A stretch of DNA of 64,000 nt, from contig OY986964.1 in NCBI GenBank assembly GCA_963920575.1, forward strand, positions 16,247,987-16,311,986, written 5' to 3'. This document shows positions 21,947-33,153 of the stretch, piece after piece (positions within the stretch are counted from its first letter, which is position 1; each line of letters starts with the position of its first letter). The notes beneath the pieces are model-generated. The model saw only the letters and a list, made by a program, of their open reading frames with translations, searched no databases and was not told where the DNA came from. A program made the translations under genes and the position numbers. This DNA comes from Narthecium ossifragum. Lineage: Eukaryota > Streptophyta > Magnoliopsida > Dioscoreales > Nartheciaceae.

Positions 21947-23872
21947 ATGCAAGGCAGACGATCCCTACATAATCCGTTGGAGCCTTTGGATCTAGAAATA
22001 GAGGCCACACTTCGAGCAGCTGGAACCTTAGGACAAAAATCTCTAAGTAATTACCAGGAAGCCATAAGCAACTTGCAATCCTTAATTGCTGAACACAAGG
22101 AACATGTCATTGACCCTAATCATAATATGGGTAGGGGTGGAAATGATAACAATAATAGAGAAGTCCCAATTAGGAATCACTTCCTACCTGGACCTTATAC
22201 CTATGTTTCTTGTATCAACCCGCCTACCATCAATGCTACACATTATGTGATTAAGCCTAACTGGATTACAGCCTTACCTTCTTTCTATGGGTGTGAGAAT
22301 GAGGATCCCTATGGACACATTGCTAGCTTTCTTGAAATCCTTTCCATGTTCAAACTTCAGCATTTTAATGATGATGCCTTTAGACACAAGCTCTTCCCTT
22401 TTTCTTTGAAAAACAAGGCTAAACATTGGCTCCAAACCTTAGCTCCAAATTCGATTTCAACATGGGACCAACTTCAGGATGCTTTCCTTAAAAAAAATTT
22501 CCCTATCATTAAAACTCAAAATTATCGAACCATGATTATTTCTTTTAAGCAAAATGAAGATGAGATGTTTCATGAAGCTTGGGAAAGATTTAAGGATCTT
22601 CTTAGAGAGTGTCCCCATCATGAGGTACCTGAGTGGCAATTAGCCGATTTATTTTATAATGGTCTTAATGATTGGTATAGGACAATGGTCGAAGCATGCT
22701 GCAGGGGTATTGTTCTTAGTAAGCCATGGACTACTCTTTGGGAAATGTATGACAACCTTGCTGAAAATTCACAACACAATGCCTCAGTTTCTAGGAGTCG
22801 GTCTACCACTGTTCGTAATTCTCAGGGAATTCATGAAATTTCTGAATTCCAAAGTCTCTCCGCACAAGTAGCCCTCCTAACTAAAGATTTAAACCAGTTG
22901 AAAATAGGCCAATATCTTACTCAACAATTGTCTAACACTTCACGTGAGACTTGTGCCCTTTGTCTTAGCTCGGATTATCATATCACTGATTGTCATTTGG
23001 CTCCCAATTTTCCTGACTTTGTTCAGGAACAAGCTAATGCAACTTATGATTTTTCCAAACTTCAAAATAACCCTTATTCGAATACCTACAACCCAGGTTG
23101 GAAAAATCATCCTAATTTTAGTTGGAAACCACAACAATCAAGTAATCTTTCTGGGCAAGGCAACATAACCAATCCTCCTGCTTTTAAGTACCCGCCTAAA
23201 CCTTTTGCAAATTCAAACCCTGGGTACTCTTCACATTATCCACAGAATACCTCTCAACCTCCTCCTCCAGAATCATCAACTGAGCCCACTTTAAATTCAA
23301 TCATGAGTACAGTTTTTGAGATGAGATGTGATATCAATAGGGATATGTCATCCATGAAGGCCGAAATTTCAACTATCAAAGGTGATGCCTCCTTATTGAA
23401 AAACAACTTATCTTCAATGATTCAATCCGTATCAAATTTAGAAAAACAAGTTGGGCAGCTATCTAATAACTTGTCTAAAAGATAGGATGGGCATTTGCCA
23501 AGTCAATCTGTCGCTAACCCGAGAGGCCAACACTATGTAGAAAGCCAAAACTTCGAGAGTGCCAAAGCCGTTGTGACCCTTAGAAGTGGCAAAATAGTAG
23601 ATAATCAAATAGGTGAACCTGTCAATCTGGATGATCAAACACCCGATCCGAAGATCAAACATCCACCCCAAGATGATTCTTATTTTTCACCTGATACTGG
23701 CACATCTGATGCTAGAGAGCCTGATCCAGCTAAATATATTCCTAAAGTGCCTTTTCCAGTAGCCCTTAAGGATCCCTCTTCAACCATAAAAGCACGAAAA
23801 TCTGCCGAAGAAATCCTTGAAACCTTTAAGCAAGTCAATATCAATATACCTTTGCTTGATGCCATTAGATAG
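21947..23872 (+). pseudogene. gag: Gag polyprotein of element C
   Basis: The frame opens at ATG 21947 and runs 512 codons to a TAG at 23483-23485, then continues in the same frame to a TAG at 23870-23872. Both stops replace residues conserved as sense codons in the F protein. The capsid region is residues 146-240 (FRHKLFPFSLK, AKHWL, FLKKNFP, HEAWERF, CPHHE). The zinc knuckle begins at residue 336 but its histidine is shifted: CX2CX5HX3C, with Tyr at the usual His position. A coiled-coil-like segment follows near the first stop (FEMRCDINRD to VSNLEKQVGQLSNNL). The part after the first stop carries VVTLRSGK and a proline-containing Gag-protease linker. Gag would form the particle, but this copy can only make the first 512 residues. 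Confidence 0.85.
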
Positions 23873-24841
23873 ATTCCTTCTTATGCCAAATTTCTTAAGG
23901 ATCTGTATACCCATAAACGCCAGGCCAAATCCAAAGTGTCTAAAAAGATTTTTCTTACTGAGCAAGTGAGTTCGATATTGAAGCATGATACACCTCCTAA
24001 ACTGAAAGATCCTGGTACCCCTACCATACCTTGTTATATAGGAGACTACCATATTGATGGTGCCCTTCTTAATTTAGGTGCCAGTGTGAACCTTATGCCT
24101 TACTACCTTTACAAGGAATTTGGGATGAGAGAACTTAAACAAACACCAGTGATCTTGCAATTAGCTGATAGGTCCATTAAGACACCGACAGGTATCTTAG
24201 AAGATGTTTTAGTCCAAGTAGATAATTTCTTCTTTCCTGTTGACTTTGTTGTCTTAGATATGGAACCTGTTGTCCACTGTAAAAAGATTGTACACATTAT
24301 CCTAGGACGTCCCTTTTTGGCTACTGCTAATGCCTGCATAAATTGTAGAACTGGTGTGATGGATGTTTCTTTTGGTCACATGCATGTTAAATTGAATATT
24401 TTTAAAACTGCATGTTTGCCTGAGCCTGATGATGATGAATGTTATAATGTTGGTATTTTGACTGAATGTATTGATGATAAATCTCATTCTATGATAACCG
24501 ATAAACTGGCGGAAATTTTGAGTGAATATGATTCTAATCATGAAGATTATGACATGAAATTATATAATGATGGATCGACTGCTATTTTGCATGAATATGA
24601 TTCAGATGATGAGAATGATGCTAATATAGGAATTGCACAATCGAAAGATGATATTGGAACACAAATGGATTCTGGACCGACCGATCGGCCTCCTGAGCGA
24701 CCGGTCGCTCCAGATCTGACCGATCGCACTCCTGAGCGACCGGTTGGTCATGATTCTGGAAATGGCCGAGAGACCGTCTCCTGGGTTGTTGAACCTCTTC
24801 CATCACTCTCATCAACTCCTGCTCTTACTTCACTGGAGTAA
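23873..24841 (+). pseudogene. pol: Protease of element C with active-site Asp changed to Asn
   Basis: In the same frame as gag after the TAG at 23870. It contains IPSYAKFLKDL, the flap-side LQLADRS, VDFVVLDMEP and ILGRPFLATANA, all diagnostic of the Athila retropepsin. The active-site motif reads LLNLGASVN. The codon at 24071-24073 is AAT, while element F has Asp there, so this protease should be inactive. The frame then passes through an acidic linker and ends in a TAA at 24839-24841. Palindromic DNA at 24679-24745 encodes the repeated TDRPPERPV-like phrase in the linker. Confidence 0.85.
24679..24745. repeat. Four palindromes at 20-bp period inside the pol frame
   Basis: GACCGATC at 24679, GACCGGTC at 24699, GACCGATC at 24718 and GACCGGTT at 24738. 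Spacing is 20, 19 and 20 bp. Two core types alternate, and 'cctgagcgaccggt' is repeated exactly. Confidence 0.85.
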
Positions 24842-26505
24842 CCACCTGAACTTGAAATTAAACCACTACCTAAAACTCTAAATTACATTTTCCTAGGATC
24901 AAACTCTACTCTTCCTGTTATCATTTCTTCATCTTTATCTTCCGATCAGGAGAGTCAAGTTGTTGATGTTCTTAATGATCATAGGAAAGCAATAGGTTGG
25001 ACGGTCGCTGATTTGGAAGTTATTGATCCCTCGATTTGTATGCATAAGATTCACTTAGAGGATGAGTCTAAAATTGTTAGGGAAATGCAACGCCGTCTGA
25101 ATCCGAATATGAAAGAGGTTGTGAAGAAAGAAGTGGTGAAACTTCTGGATGCGGGTATTATATACCCAAGAAATCGGATAGCCAGTGGGTCAGGCCTACA
25201 CAAGTCGTCCTTAAGAAATCTGGCTTAACAGTTGTAGAAAATGAGAATGGTGATCAGATCCCAATGCGCCAGACCACGGGATGGCGTGTTTGTATTGATT
25301 ATAGGAAACTTAATGCTTTGACTAGAAAAGATCACTTCCCTCTTCCTTTCATTGATCAAATCTTAGAAAGACTTTCCGGCCAGAGTTATTACTAGTTTCT
25401 AGATGGATATTCAGGGTATAATCAAGTTGCAGTCGATCCTCAAGATCAAGAGAAGACTACTTTTACTTGCCCTTTTGGTACTTTTGCTTATCGTAGGATG
25501 CCTTTTTGTCTTTGTAACGCACATGCAACATGTCAAAGGTGTATGATGGCCATCTTCTCTGACATGATTGATAAATTTCTTGAAGTTTTTATGGATGATT
25601 TTTTTGTGTTTGGAAATTCTTTCGAATCCTGTTTAGACAATCTTTCTAAAGTTCTTGATCGATGCATTGAAACTTATCTTGTTTTTAGTTGGGAAAAGAG
25701 TCACTTCATGGTTCACGAAGGAATCGTGTTAGGTCACATTGTTTCAAAACGTGGTATAGAGGTTGATAGGGCTAAAGTTGAGTTAATTTCTAAATTACCT
25801 CCACCGACTTCTGTGCATCAGATTCGCTCTTTTCTAGGTCAAGCGGGATTCTACCGTTGATTCATCAAAGATTTTTCTAAAATTTCACGACCCTTGTGTG
25901 AATTGCTAGCCAAGGATGTCCCTTTTGTCTTCGATCATGCATGTTTGATTGCTTTCAAGACCATTCGTGATTTACTATCTACCGCACCTATCGTTTATGC
26001 ACCTTATTATTCCCTACCTTTTGAACTGATGTGCGATGACTCCGATTCTGCCATAGGAGCTGTGTTATGACAACGAGTAAATAAATTCCCACATGTGTTT
26101 TATTATGACAGTAAGACCCGCTCTGAATCTCAATTAAATTATACGACTACTGAGAAGGAATTGTTAGCACTAATTTTTGCATTGAAAAAGTTCCGTTCCT
26201 ATCTCCTAGGTTCCAAAATCATTATCTATACTGATCATGCTGCTCTACGATATCTTTTAGCTAAAAAGGATGCCAAACTTAGACTGATTCGTTGGATCTT
26301 GCTTTTGCAAGAATTTGATCTAGAGATTAGGGATAAGAAGGGTTCAGAAAATGTAGTTGCTAATCACTTGTCTCGCATTCCTTTGGAACACATTCTGGAT
26401 AACACTCCTATTAATACCTCCTTTCCAGACGAGCATCTCTTTCAGGTGACTCGCCCTCTTTCAGGTGACTCGCCTTTCACAACCTTGGTATGCTCATATA
26501 GTTAA
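24842..26505 (+). pseudogene. pol: Reverse transcriptase and RNase H of element C
   Basis: Reverse transcriptase begins after LLDAGIIYP. A frameshift near 25170 moves the frame, after which SDSQWV, WRVCIDYRKLN, FLDGYSGYNQ, TFTCPFGTFAYRRMPF and the catalytic FMDD (25588-25599) follow. Stops occur at 25393-25395 and 25858-25860, the second just after SFLGQAGFYR. RNase H follows with a TGA at 26068-26070 after GAVL, then [30 protein letters not shown] and [10 protein letters not shown]. Element RNA would be copied to DNA by this domain. With one frameshift and three internal stops it cannot be made. The chain finally runs out of frame at 26503-26505 because of a 19-bp duplication. Confidence 0.9.
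26437..26474 (+). repeat. Exact 19-bp tandem duplication in pol of C
   Basis: CTCTTTCAGGTGACTCGCC occurs twice in a row (26437-26455, 26456-26474). Nineteen bases shift the frame by one. Without one copy the RNase H frame would continue into the integrase frame. Confidence 0.95.
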
Positions 26506-27623
26506 TTTTCTTGTTTCCGACAAGCTTCCTGATTCTTGGTCTAAAAATGCCAAAGACAGATTTTTTTCTCAGATTAAATATTATATATGGGAAGACCCTG
26601 AGTTATTTAAGCACTGCTCTGACCAAGTTATCCGTAGGTGTGTGCCCGAGTCTGAAGTTCATGATATTCTCACTTTCAATTATACACGTGCATGTGGTGG
26701 TCATTTCTCAGGAAAGAAAACCGCTGTAAAAGTTATACAAAGTGGATTTTATTGGTCTACAATTTTTAAGGATTCTCATAATTTTTGCCAATCCTGCATT
26801 CGATGTGAGAAAACTGGAAATATCTCTCGTAGGAATGAGATGCCTCAGACCCCGATTTTAGTTGTCGATATTTTTTATATCTAGGGTGTTGATTTCATGG
26901 GTCCCTTTCCACCTTCCTTTGGTTTTCAGTATATCCTTGTAGTTGTCGACTACGTGTCTAAATGGGTAGAAGCTATAGCAACCAAGTCGAATGATCAAAA
27001 AGTTGTGGTTAAATTTCTTCAAAGTAATAACTTTTCTCGATTTGGTTCTCCTCGTGCGATTATTAGTGATGGTGGTTCTCATTTCAATAATCAACATTTT
27101 GCTTCCCTCCTTAGAAGGTATTCTATCACACATAAAACACCTATTGGTATGTCCCCATATAGACTAGTTTTTGGTAAACCTTGTCATTTACCTGTTGAAT
27201 TAGAACATCGAGCTATGTGGGCCATTAAAAAACACAATATTGATACTAATGCTGTCACATCACATAGGAAGCTTAGTTTATGTGAAATTGAGGAAATTCG
27301 CAATGAGACATATTTGAATTCCAAAATTTATAAAGATAATACATTTCCATGATAAACATATTTCACGGAGGACTTTTGTTGTCGGGCAGAAAGTCTGGCT
27401 TTTCAATGCTAGATTGCGTCTTTTCCCAGGTAAATTATGTTCTAGATGGTCTGGGCCTTTTATTATAAATAAAGTATTTACACATTGTGCTATAGAGATT
27501 CAGCATCCACACACGAATGAAATTTTCACTGTTAATGGGCATAGATTAAAACATTATGTGGAGGATATTGTTCATGATGACATGATTGAGTTCGTCGAGC
27601 TGATGGATCCATGCTATAACTGA
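26475..27623 (+). pseudogene. pol: Integrase of element C lacking the catalytic Glu segment
   Basis: The zinc-binding part is present (HDIL, GGHFSGKKTA, FCQSCIRCEKTG). The first catalytic Asp lies in GVDFMGPF (26891-26893), nine bases after a TAG at 26882-26884. The second is in [10 protein letters not shown] (27068-27070). The next 40 or so codons expected in Athila integrases, including the catalytic Glu, are missing: SITHK is followed at once by [14 protein letters not shown] near 27135. The shared HK/YKT-type sequence at the junction suggests a short-homology deletion. The C-terminal part continues, shifts frame near 27350 and ends at 27621-27623 after the typical RRTFVVGQKVWLFN region. 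The enzyme would be dead. Confidence 0.9.
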
Positions 27624-28481
27624 CCTTCTTTGAGGTGTCTAGCGAAAGACGTAAAATTACGCGTTTGCTGGGAGGTGATGTGCTGTCGCAGGCACTCAAA
27701 AATAAATCCATTACTCTTCAAAACAAATGGAGTAGTGCGAGCAAGGGTCGATCCCACGAGGAATGCCTAGCCTAGTTTTGTGCTTCGTGAACAAAAAGGG
27801 GTTTTGAATATAACGAAAAGAAACTAAGAAATAATTAAAATTAAAGAGCGAAGTGAATCAGAAGAACTAACCTTGGTCTAAGTCAACATCCACCATCAGA
27901 ATCTGAAAACTGATCATTGATGCAAGTATCAATCAATTCATACCATGAATATTCACCGTTCGAATTAAATCTAAGACAAGCGCTGTAGGTTTAATCTAGT
28001 AGAAGCCTTAAGAATAGGGAGATCGATGAAGCTAAACAACACAAGCACAAGCGGTTGCATTTAATCTAGTCGAATATTCTTCCTAAGATCTACTAATCTC
28101 TGAAACGCAGTAAATCAATAGATCTCAGTTGCTTCGCAGATTAGAGGGATCAAACAATTCCGGATTTGATATCCAACCTAGCAGTAGATCGCAATGAATA
28201 ATAAACTAGTAGCGCTCCTAGTAATTAAACAAGACAATCATGAAAATAAATACAGAAGAATATTCAATACTCAAAGCATAAATTGAACAATAAAAACTAA
28301 TTAGATCTCACAGTTTTATTGATTCCGAGGTTTCCGTCTCCTTCGACCAAGGATCAAGGTTTAGCCACACAGGGCCATGAATAACTCAAAAGAAAAGAAA
28401 GAAAACAAAAGAAAAACTAAAGAGAAAGGAGAGAGCAGCCAAAAGTGTCCAAAAATCCCCCCTCAAACCCTAAAAGAGTTG

Positions 28482-28490
28482 TATTTATAG
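28482..28490 (-). promoter_or_regulatory. TATA box of solo LTR D
   Basis: CTATAAATA on the minus strand. The first palindrome starts 63 bp away at 28553. Confidence 0.6.
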
Positions 28491-28552
28491 CCCTAAGTGT
28501 ATCCATCCTTGAATTAGATCAAAACCGTTGATTTTCTATACTGGGAAAGTCC

Positions 28553-28768
28553 GATCGATCGGACTATGGGTGTTGGATCGATCGGTTGCGTAAAAATCCT
28601 CCGTCTCTGGCTATTCCCGAGTCCGATCGATCGAACTTTAGGTGTCCGATTGATCGGACTTAGTTAAATGGATGGAGGGATCGATCGGACTTAGTTCAAC
28701 CGAAAAATATACTCTCTGTCATGATTCTGCATAGTCGGATCGATCGGACTCTGGGTGTCGAATCGATC
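28553..28768. repeat. GATCGATC palindrome pairs in LTR D
   Basis: Motifs are extended to CCGATCGATCGG. Pairs start 23 bp apart: 28553/28576, 28625/28648 (second mutated to GATTGATC) and 28738/28761 (second AATCGATC). The spacer carries 'tatgggtg' or 'ttaggtg'. Confidence 0.85.
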
Positions 28769-29112
28769 AAACTTTTCAGCATATATACTGTTCTGCCATC
28801 CAGACTGCGCCATCGGTATTAAAATTGCCGTAACTTCCTCTAGGAAACTCGGAATCACGAACCGTAAAATTCTCCAGAAACTAGACTTGAAGAGCTTTCC
28901 AACCATATATGGTATATCATCTGGTTCTTCATGAGCAGGTCCAGATTAATCTTGAAAGTTGATCCATGTAATCTTTTCAGCTTCTTTTCGACTTAAGGAC
29001 TTCAATTGCATCCTAAATCAAAATATAAGAATAATGAGTCTATTTAGGAACTAAATAAGCACAGGAGACTAAGTATTAAGGGATAAAAATATAACATTAT
29101 GCATCATCATCA

Positions 29113-30867
29113 GGAGGCAACCCAGTTTTTAGGAGTTCTTTTTAGTTTTTAGGATTTTTCTTAATTTTTAGAATTTTTTCCATGTCTTTTTCTAATATTT
29201 CAGATTTTTCTTGCATTTTGTTTTTTTTCCTCTCTCTTCCCGGCTCATCGTCCCGGCTCGTCGGCTCGTCCCCGAGCCGTCACCACCCACCGCCCATCGC
29301 CGTCTCTCTGGTCGCCCTCATCCCTCCAAACCAGTACCATAACCTCCGCCAACCTTCCACCTCTTCAACTCCGTCCTCCTCTTCCATCGAATCCGTCTCC
29401 TCCGATGCCGGAGAGGCCCTCGGCCATCGTGGTCACCTTCATCCACGGCCGCCCATTGCTCCCAAACACCTCAAAAAGTTTCCTCTGGTCACCACGAAGC
29501 TTCCTCCACCATCAAAACCATTCCTTGATGGATGAATCATCGCCTTCGCCTCCGGCGGTCTCAACCTCACCGACCACCTTCAAGCCGCCACCTGAAAGCC
29601 CAATTCTTCAATCAGACACCATAGGACAGTTCCTTTGCCTTCAACGATCCCTTTTCTATCGTCCCCATCCTTGATTGGCGCTCCGATCATCAGAATCCAA
29701 TTCCGGCCGCCATCATCCTCCGCGCTGTTCACCGACGTTCCGCCGCCTGGAGGCCTCGATTCTTCGATCAGAGCTCACCGGAGACCTCCTCAAGCATCTA
29801 CGACTCTTCCTATACCTTTCCCGTCCTCCGGCGAAGCCGTTTCACCGTTGATCACCTCCGGCAAGCATCCAGCCGTCCGATGGTTGCCTGGACACGATCC
29901 AGGTGTTCCATAGCTTCAATTTACGATCGGACAGTCCCGATCTTCAATCAGGATGATATTATGGATGCTGAATATTTTTGGTGTTGTGCATGGATAATTT
30001 CCTGTATTTTAATATTTTCATGTCTATAATTTAATTTTTGTGGATTGAATGCTTGTACAAGGTTGATATATCATGCTATTACAAAGGAGACTCTGCCGAA
30101 ATTTGCTATGATTCTAATACCTTTTTGGAATTTTATTTGTTATATTTGATCTTTTTGGAAAGGTATATATTCCTGTGAAAGGTTATGGTGGGGAAGGAAA
30201 TATTTATTCAATGATGGCCGTGCCTAAGCTAAAATTGGAAGAGAGAGAAATCTATTTCTGAGGCGTTCATTATGGTTATCTCTACCCTTTATTTTTTTAT
30301 TTATTTTTATGACTTAGTGTAATTGGGGACAATTACTTTTAAGTTGGAGGGTAGCATTCATAAATTTCATGCTCATATTTTTTTTAGGGTAACCAAATAT
30401 TATACATCCCTTGAATTATGTCGAAAGAATGAAATTATGATATGATTTGACAAAGGTGCATAGTTTAGAAATTTATTTTATGAATTATTCTGAGACTTGT
30501 ATGTCATATAAGAAATAGTAAATTTTTGTTATGCATGATATTATTTCTATACTTTAACACTTTTACCATGATTTAAGGATAGCTTGGCATATCCTAATAC
30601 ACATGTTCACTTTCACATGTTAAGGGGTTGATATTAGATTCTAAACATGATACTGGGATAGGTTTATAATTTTATGTCATGACACAGATTATACATGAAC
30701 ACATGTAATTATCTGAGTATGCGGAAAAAAGGGGACTTTCAACTTGGTAACCGGGCAGTGTGCCTAACCAGCATGGTGTTCGCGTAAAACGGTTGAATTT
30801 CTCGGGGGAGGGGGGCAACGGATTTTCAACTTAGTAACCGGACAGTGTGTCTAACCAGCGTGGTGTT
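29113..30867 (+). other. 3' non-coding region of element C
   Basis: It begins with the post-integrase GAGGCAACCCAG sequence. A Pro/Ser-codon-rich stretch at 29230-29915 gives short overlapping ORFs but no recognisable protein. AT-rich sequence follows. An internal polypurine-like module and minisatellite units lie near its end. Confidence 0.6.
30321..30353 (+). other. Internal polypurine-tract-like module of C
   Basis: AATTGGGGACAATTAC followed by AAGTTGGAGGGTAG. No LTR follows. The true polypurine tract is at 35546. Confidence 0.5.
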
Positions 30868-31436
30868 TGATGTCGCTCAAATGTGTTATGCACAGTGGTT
30901 GCGGTGCAGTATAGCATAAGAGAGGTCGAACCCACAAAGAGACAAGCAGAAAAGATCCAGTAACACAGATAACAATATATCGAAAACAATCAAGAGCGAT
31001 AAAAGTTAAGAAAATAGATCAAAGATGTAATGATAAGCTAAAGTTAATGAAAGAAATCAAGATTTGAATGAGGCTAGGCTTCAGGAATCGCTTCACTCGG
31101 ATTTAGGTTCTTCTCTTCTCAATGGTTCATATAATACTCAGTTAAGGGATTCACATCCCAATCACCTTAACCAGAAGATATGGAACTATAAACCTAACAA
31201 AATATATAAATGTCTCTTCCTACAATTGATTCTTCTTTATTATAGGTCCAACTTCATCCAACCCAAACCTAAGAATACACGATACCGGCTGTCACTACAG
31301 GCAACGCGCAGCAAAAGTTCATCGGGACAAAGCCCTAACTCTATCTAACCGGATCTCTAAGAATACACAATACCAACTCTCACAATCGGCAATGCATAGC
31401 AAAGATTCCTCGGGATAGAGCCCCAACCTTGTCTTA
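30868..31436 (-). repeat. Truncated 3' LTR of A2
   Basis: It contains only the last 569 bp of the family-A LTR. It joins gag directly at 'taag', present on both sides of the break (E has actactaagg at 18076, the LTR has ggtaagacaagg), so the deletion used short homology. Confidence 0.8.
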
Positions 31437-32927
31437 GTAGTATAACCAAGGGTAATTCACCATGTGAATCCAAGCGGCATATGACAAGTAGGAGAGCTAA
31501 CTTTTGCATTCTAACTCCAATAAACAAGATAGTTGGATCTCTCAAATAGAAATATGTATCATCATTATGCTCAAGTTTCAGTGACTCATCCAATGACCTA
31601 TCAATAATGTCATCATGCTCGTGGTCAAGGGTGCTAAGATCACAAAATCTGAAATATATCCGTCGAAGTCTAAAAGTATCTATCAAGGTCATGTTCTTCC
31701 TAACTATCCAAGGAGATGAAATAAACACGAGAAATATACCTCGTGGCTTAGAAGGAATGACTTGAAATTCAGCCGATGGAGGTTCAACGAATACATTGTC
31801 GTGGTGGTCTTGGAAGTCGTCCGGATCTTCATCGTTGATGACCGGCCCGTACTGGAGTACTTCGTCTTCTTACAATTGATGTGTCCATCCGAGTTCGTGC
31901 ACGCTAAAAGATGTGATTACGTCGCATAGTTGGCGTGCCTTCTCCTCGTCCTTAATAAGTAACTGTAGAATGAAAGAGTCAAAATTAGGCTTGGTTTTAG
32001 CCTCCTTAAGTAAGTCCAAAATCTCTGGCATAGAAAATTGAGCAGAAACACGTGCATCTTCGGCATCAGAGGCATGAACATGTGCATTACTAACATTTGA
32101 ATCATGAGCTCATGCATAGTGAATGTTAGTGTCATGAACATGCGTATGAGCGCTAAAATCATGTGCATATGCATCACACACTACCACTACAGTCATGAGC
32201 ATATGCATCATCAACATAAACATCTTGAGCATGTGCACCATAAGCATTAAAATCATGGACGTATACATCACAAGCACTAAAGTCATCGACACATGCATCA
32301 TACGTGTTAGGCTCATCAGCAAGCACATCATGGGAATTAGCAACATAAGTATCATGCACATAATCATTATAAGCACTAGGATAAGAGTAGAAAAACTCAT
32401 TGTGTTGCAGATAGCTGTTGGACGTTAAGGCGATATTGGGATGCTTGTAGGATTTGGCATCGGTATGATCATGATAACCATCCCAGCGCCCCGGAACCGT
32501 CTGTGTACGAGTCGTTTCAACAAGCTCATCCAAATGCTTCATAGCCTCATCATGATCAATCTGGAAAATACTCACCCTTGCATCTTGTTTCAAGAATTTG
32601 ACGTTAATGCTCAGTTAATCCATAATAAAAATAGCTAACTAAACGCCAATTAGGATAACCATGTTGAGGGCATGAAACTATTAAACTTTTCAATCGTTGC
32701 CATGCATCATATAATGTCTCATCATTCTTTTGTGCAAAAGATGAAATCTTTATTTTCAATGCGTTAATCATATAAGTAGGAAGATACTCATTGACAGAAA
32801 CAAGAGTCATTCTATTCTCCAAGCTCAATTCGTATATACTTTTCTTACGAATTATTGTTTTTGACATTCCATCTCTCGACTTCATAGAACATGATCTCAA
32901 ATAGTCTTGATATAATTCATTTTCCAT
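31437..32927 (-). pseudogene. gag: Gag-like protein remnant of A2
   Basis: Homologous throughout to the E protein at 16660-18189. The start region is intact here: an ATG at 32927 gives MENELYQDYL and the capsid fragment to SYFYYGLTEH, where a small deletion introduces a stop at 32604-32606 and shifts the frame. The second part (about 32174-32593) has HDEAMKHLDELVETT and the His/Asp-rich repeats. A third frame carries PSLILTLSFYSYL-type shadow sequence of the same region, and the last part (MFISSPWIVRKN) runs into the truncated LTR at 31437. At least two frameshifts are needed, so no complete product is possible. The N-terminal 25 or so residues here are what E lost. Confidence 0.7.
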
Positions 32928-33135
32928 CCTCTTTTTTTTTCAATATATATATTTTTTTTGTCAGTTTTTTTTTCAGCAAGTAAAAATAAAACGAAAAATT
33001 AAAATAAAACTAAAACGAAAATAAAGAAAACTAAGAAAAAAGAAATAAAAATTCGAAGAAAAAAGGAACAAAGTTACCGCCTTCGATGTCTTCAATCATC
33101 GTGATCTGATGATTCTGGCGCTTTTCTGAACCGTC

Positions 33136-33153
33136 TCCCCGGCAACGGCGTCA
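33136..33153 (-). other. Primer binding site of A2
   Basis: On the minus strand TGACGCCGTTGCCGGGGA, one base different from the tRNA-Asp-type site. It follows the LTR end by five bases. Between it and the gag start (32928-33135) is A/T-rich leader. Confidence 0.85.

Larger units (their letters stand above)
27676..29112 (-). mobile_element. Solo LTR D, TSD GGAGG
   Basis: 1437 bp, plus-strand ends TGATGTGCTGTCGC and GCATCATCATCA, flanked by GGAGG at 27671-27675 and 29113-29117. After removal, C reads ggGAGGCAACCCAG, the stretch that normally follows integrase in this group. Part of its U3 ('aacttcctctaggaaactcgg', about 28830-28930) is also found in family A LTRs, so D and A are related. Confidence 0.95.

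Noticed and set aside
29182..29913. Pro/Ser-rich ORFs in the 3' region of C
   Set aside because: Three short overlapping frames with no conserved motif; typical of GC-rich untranslated sequence.
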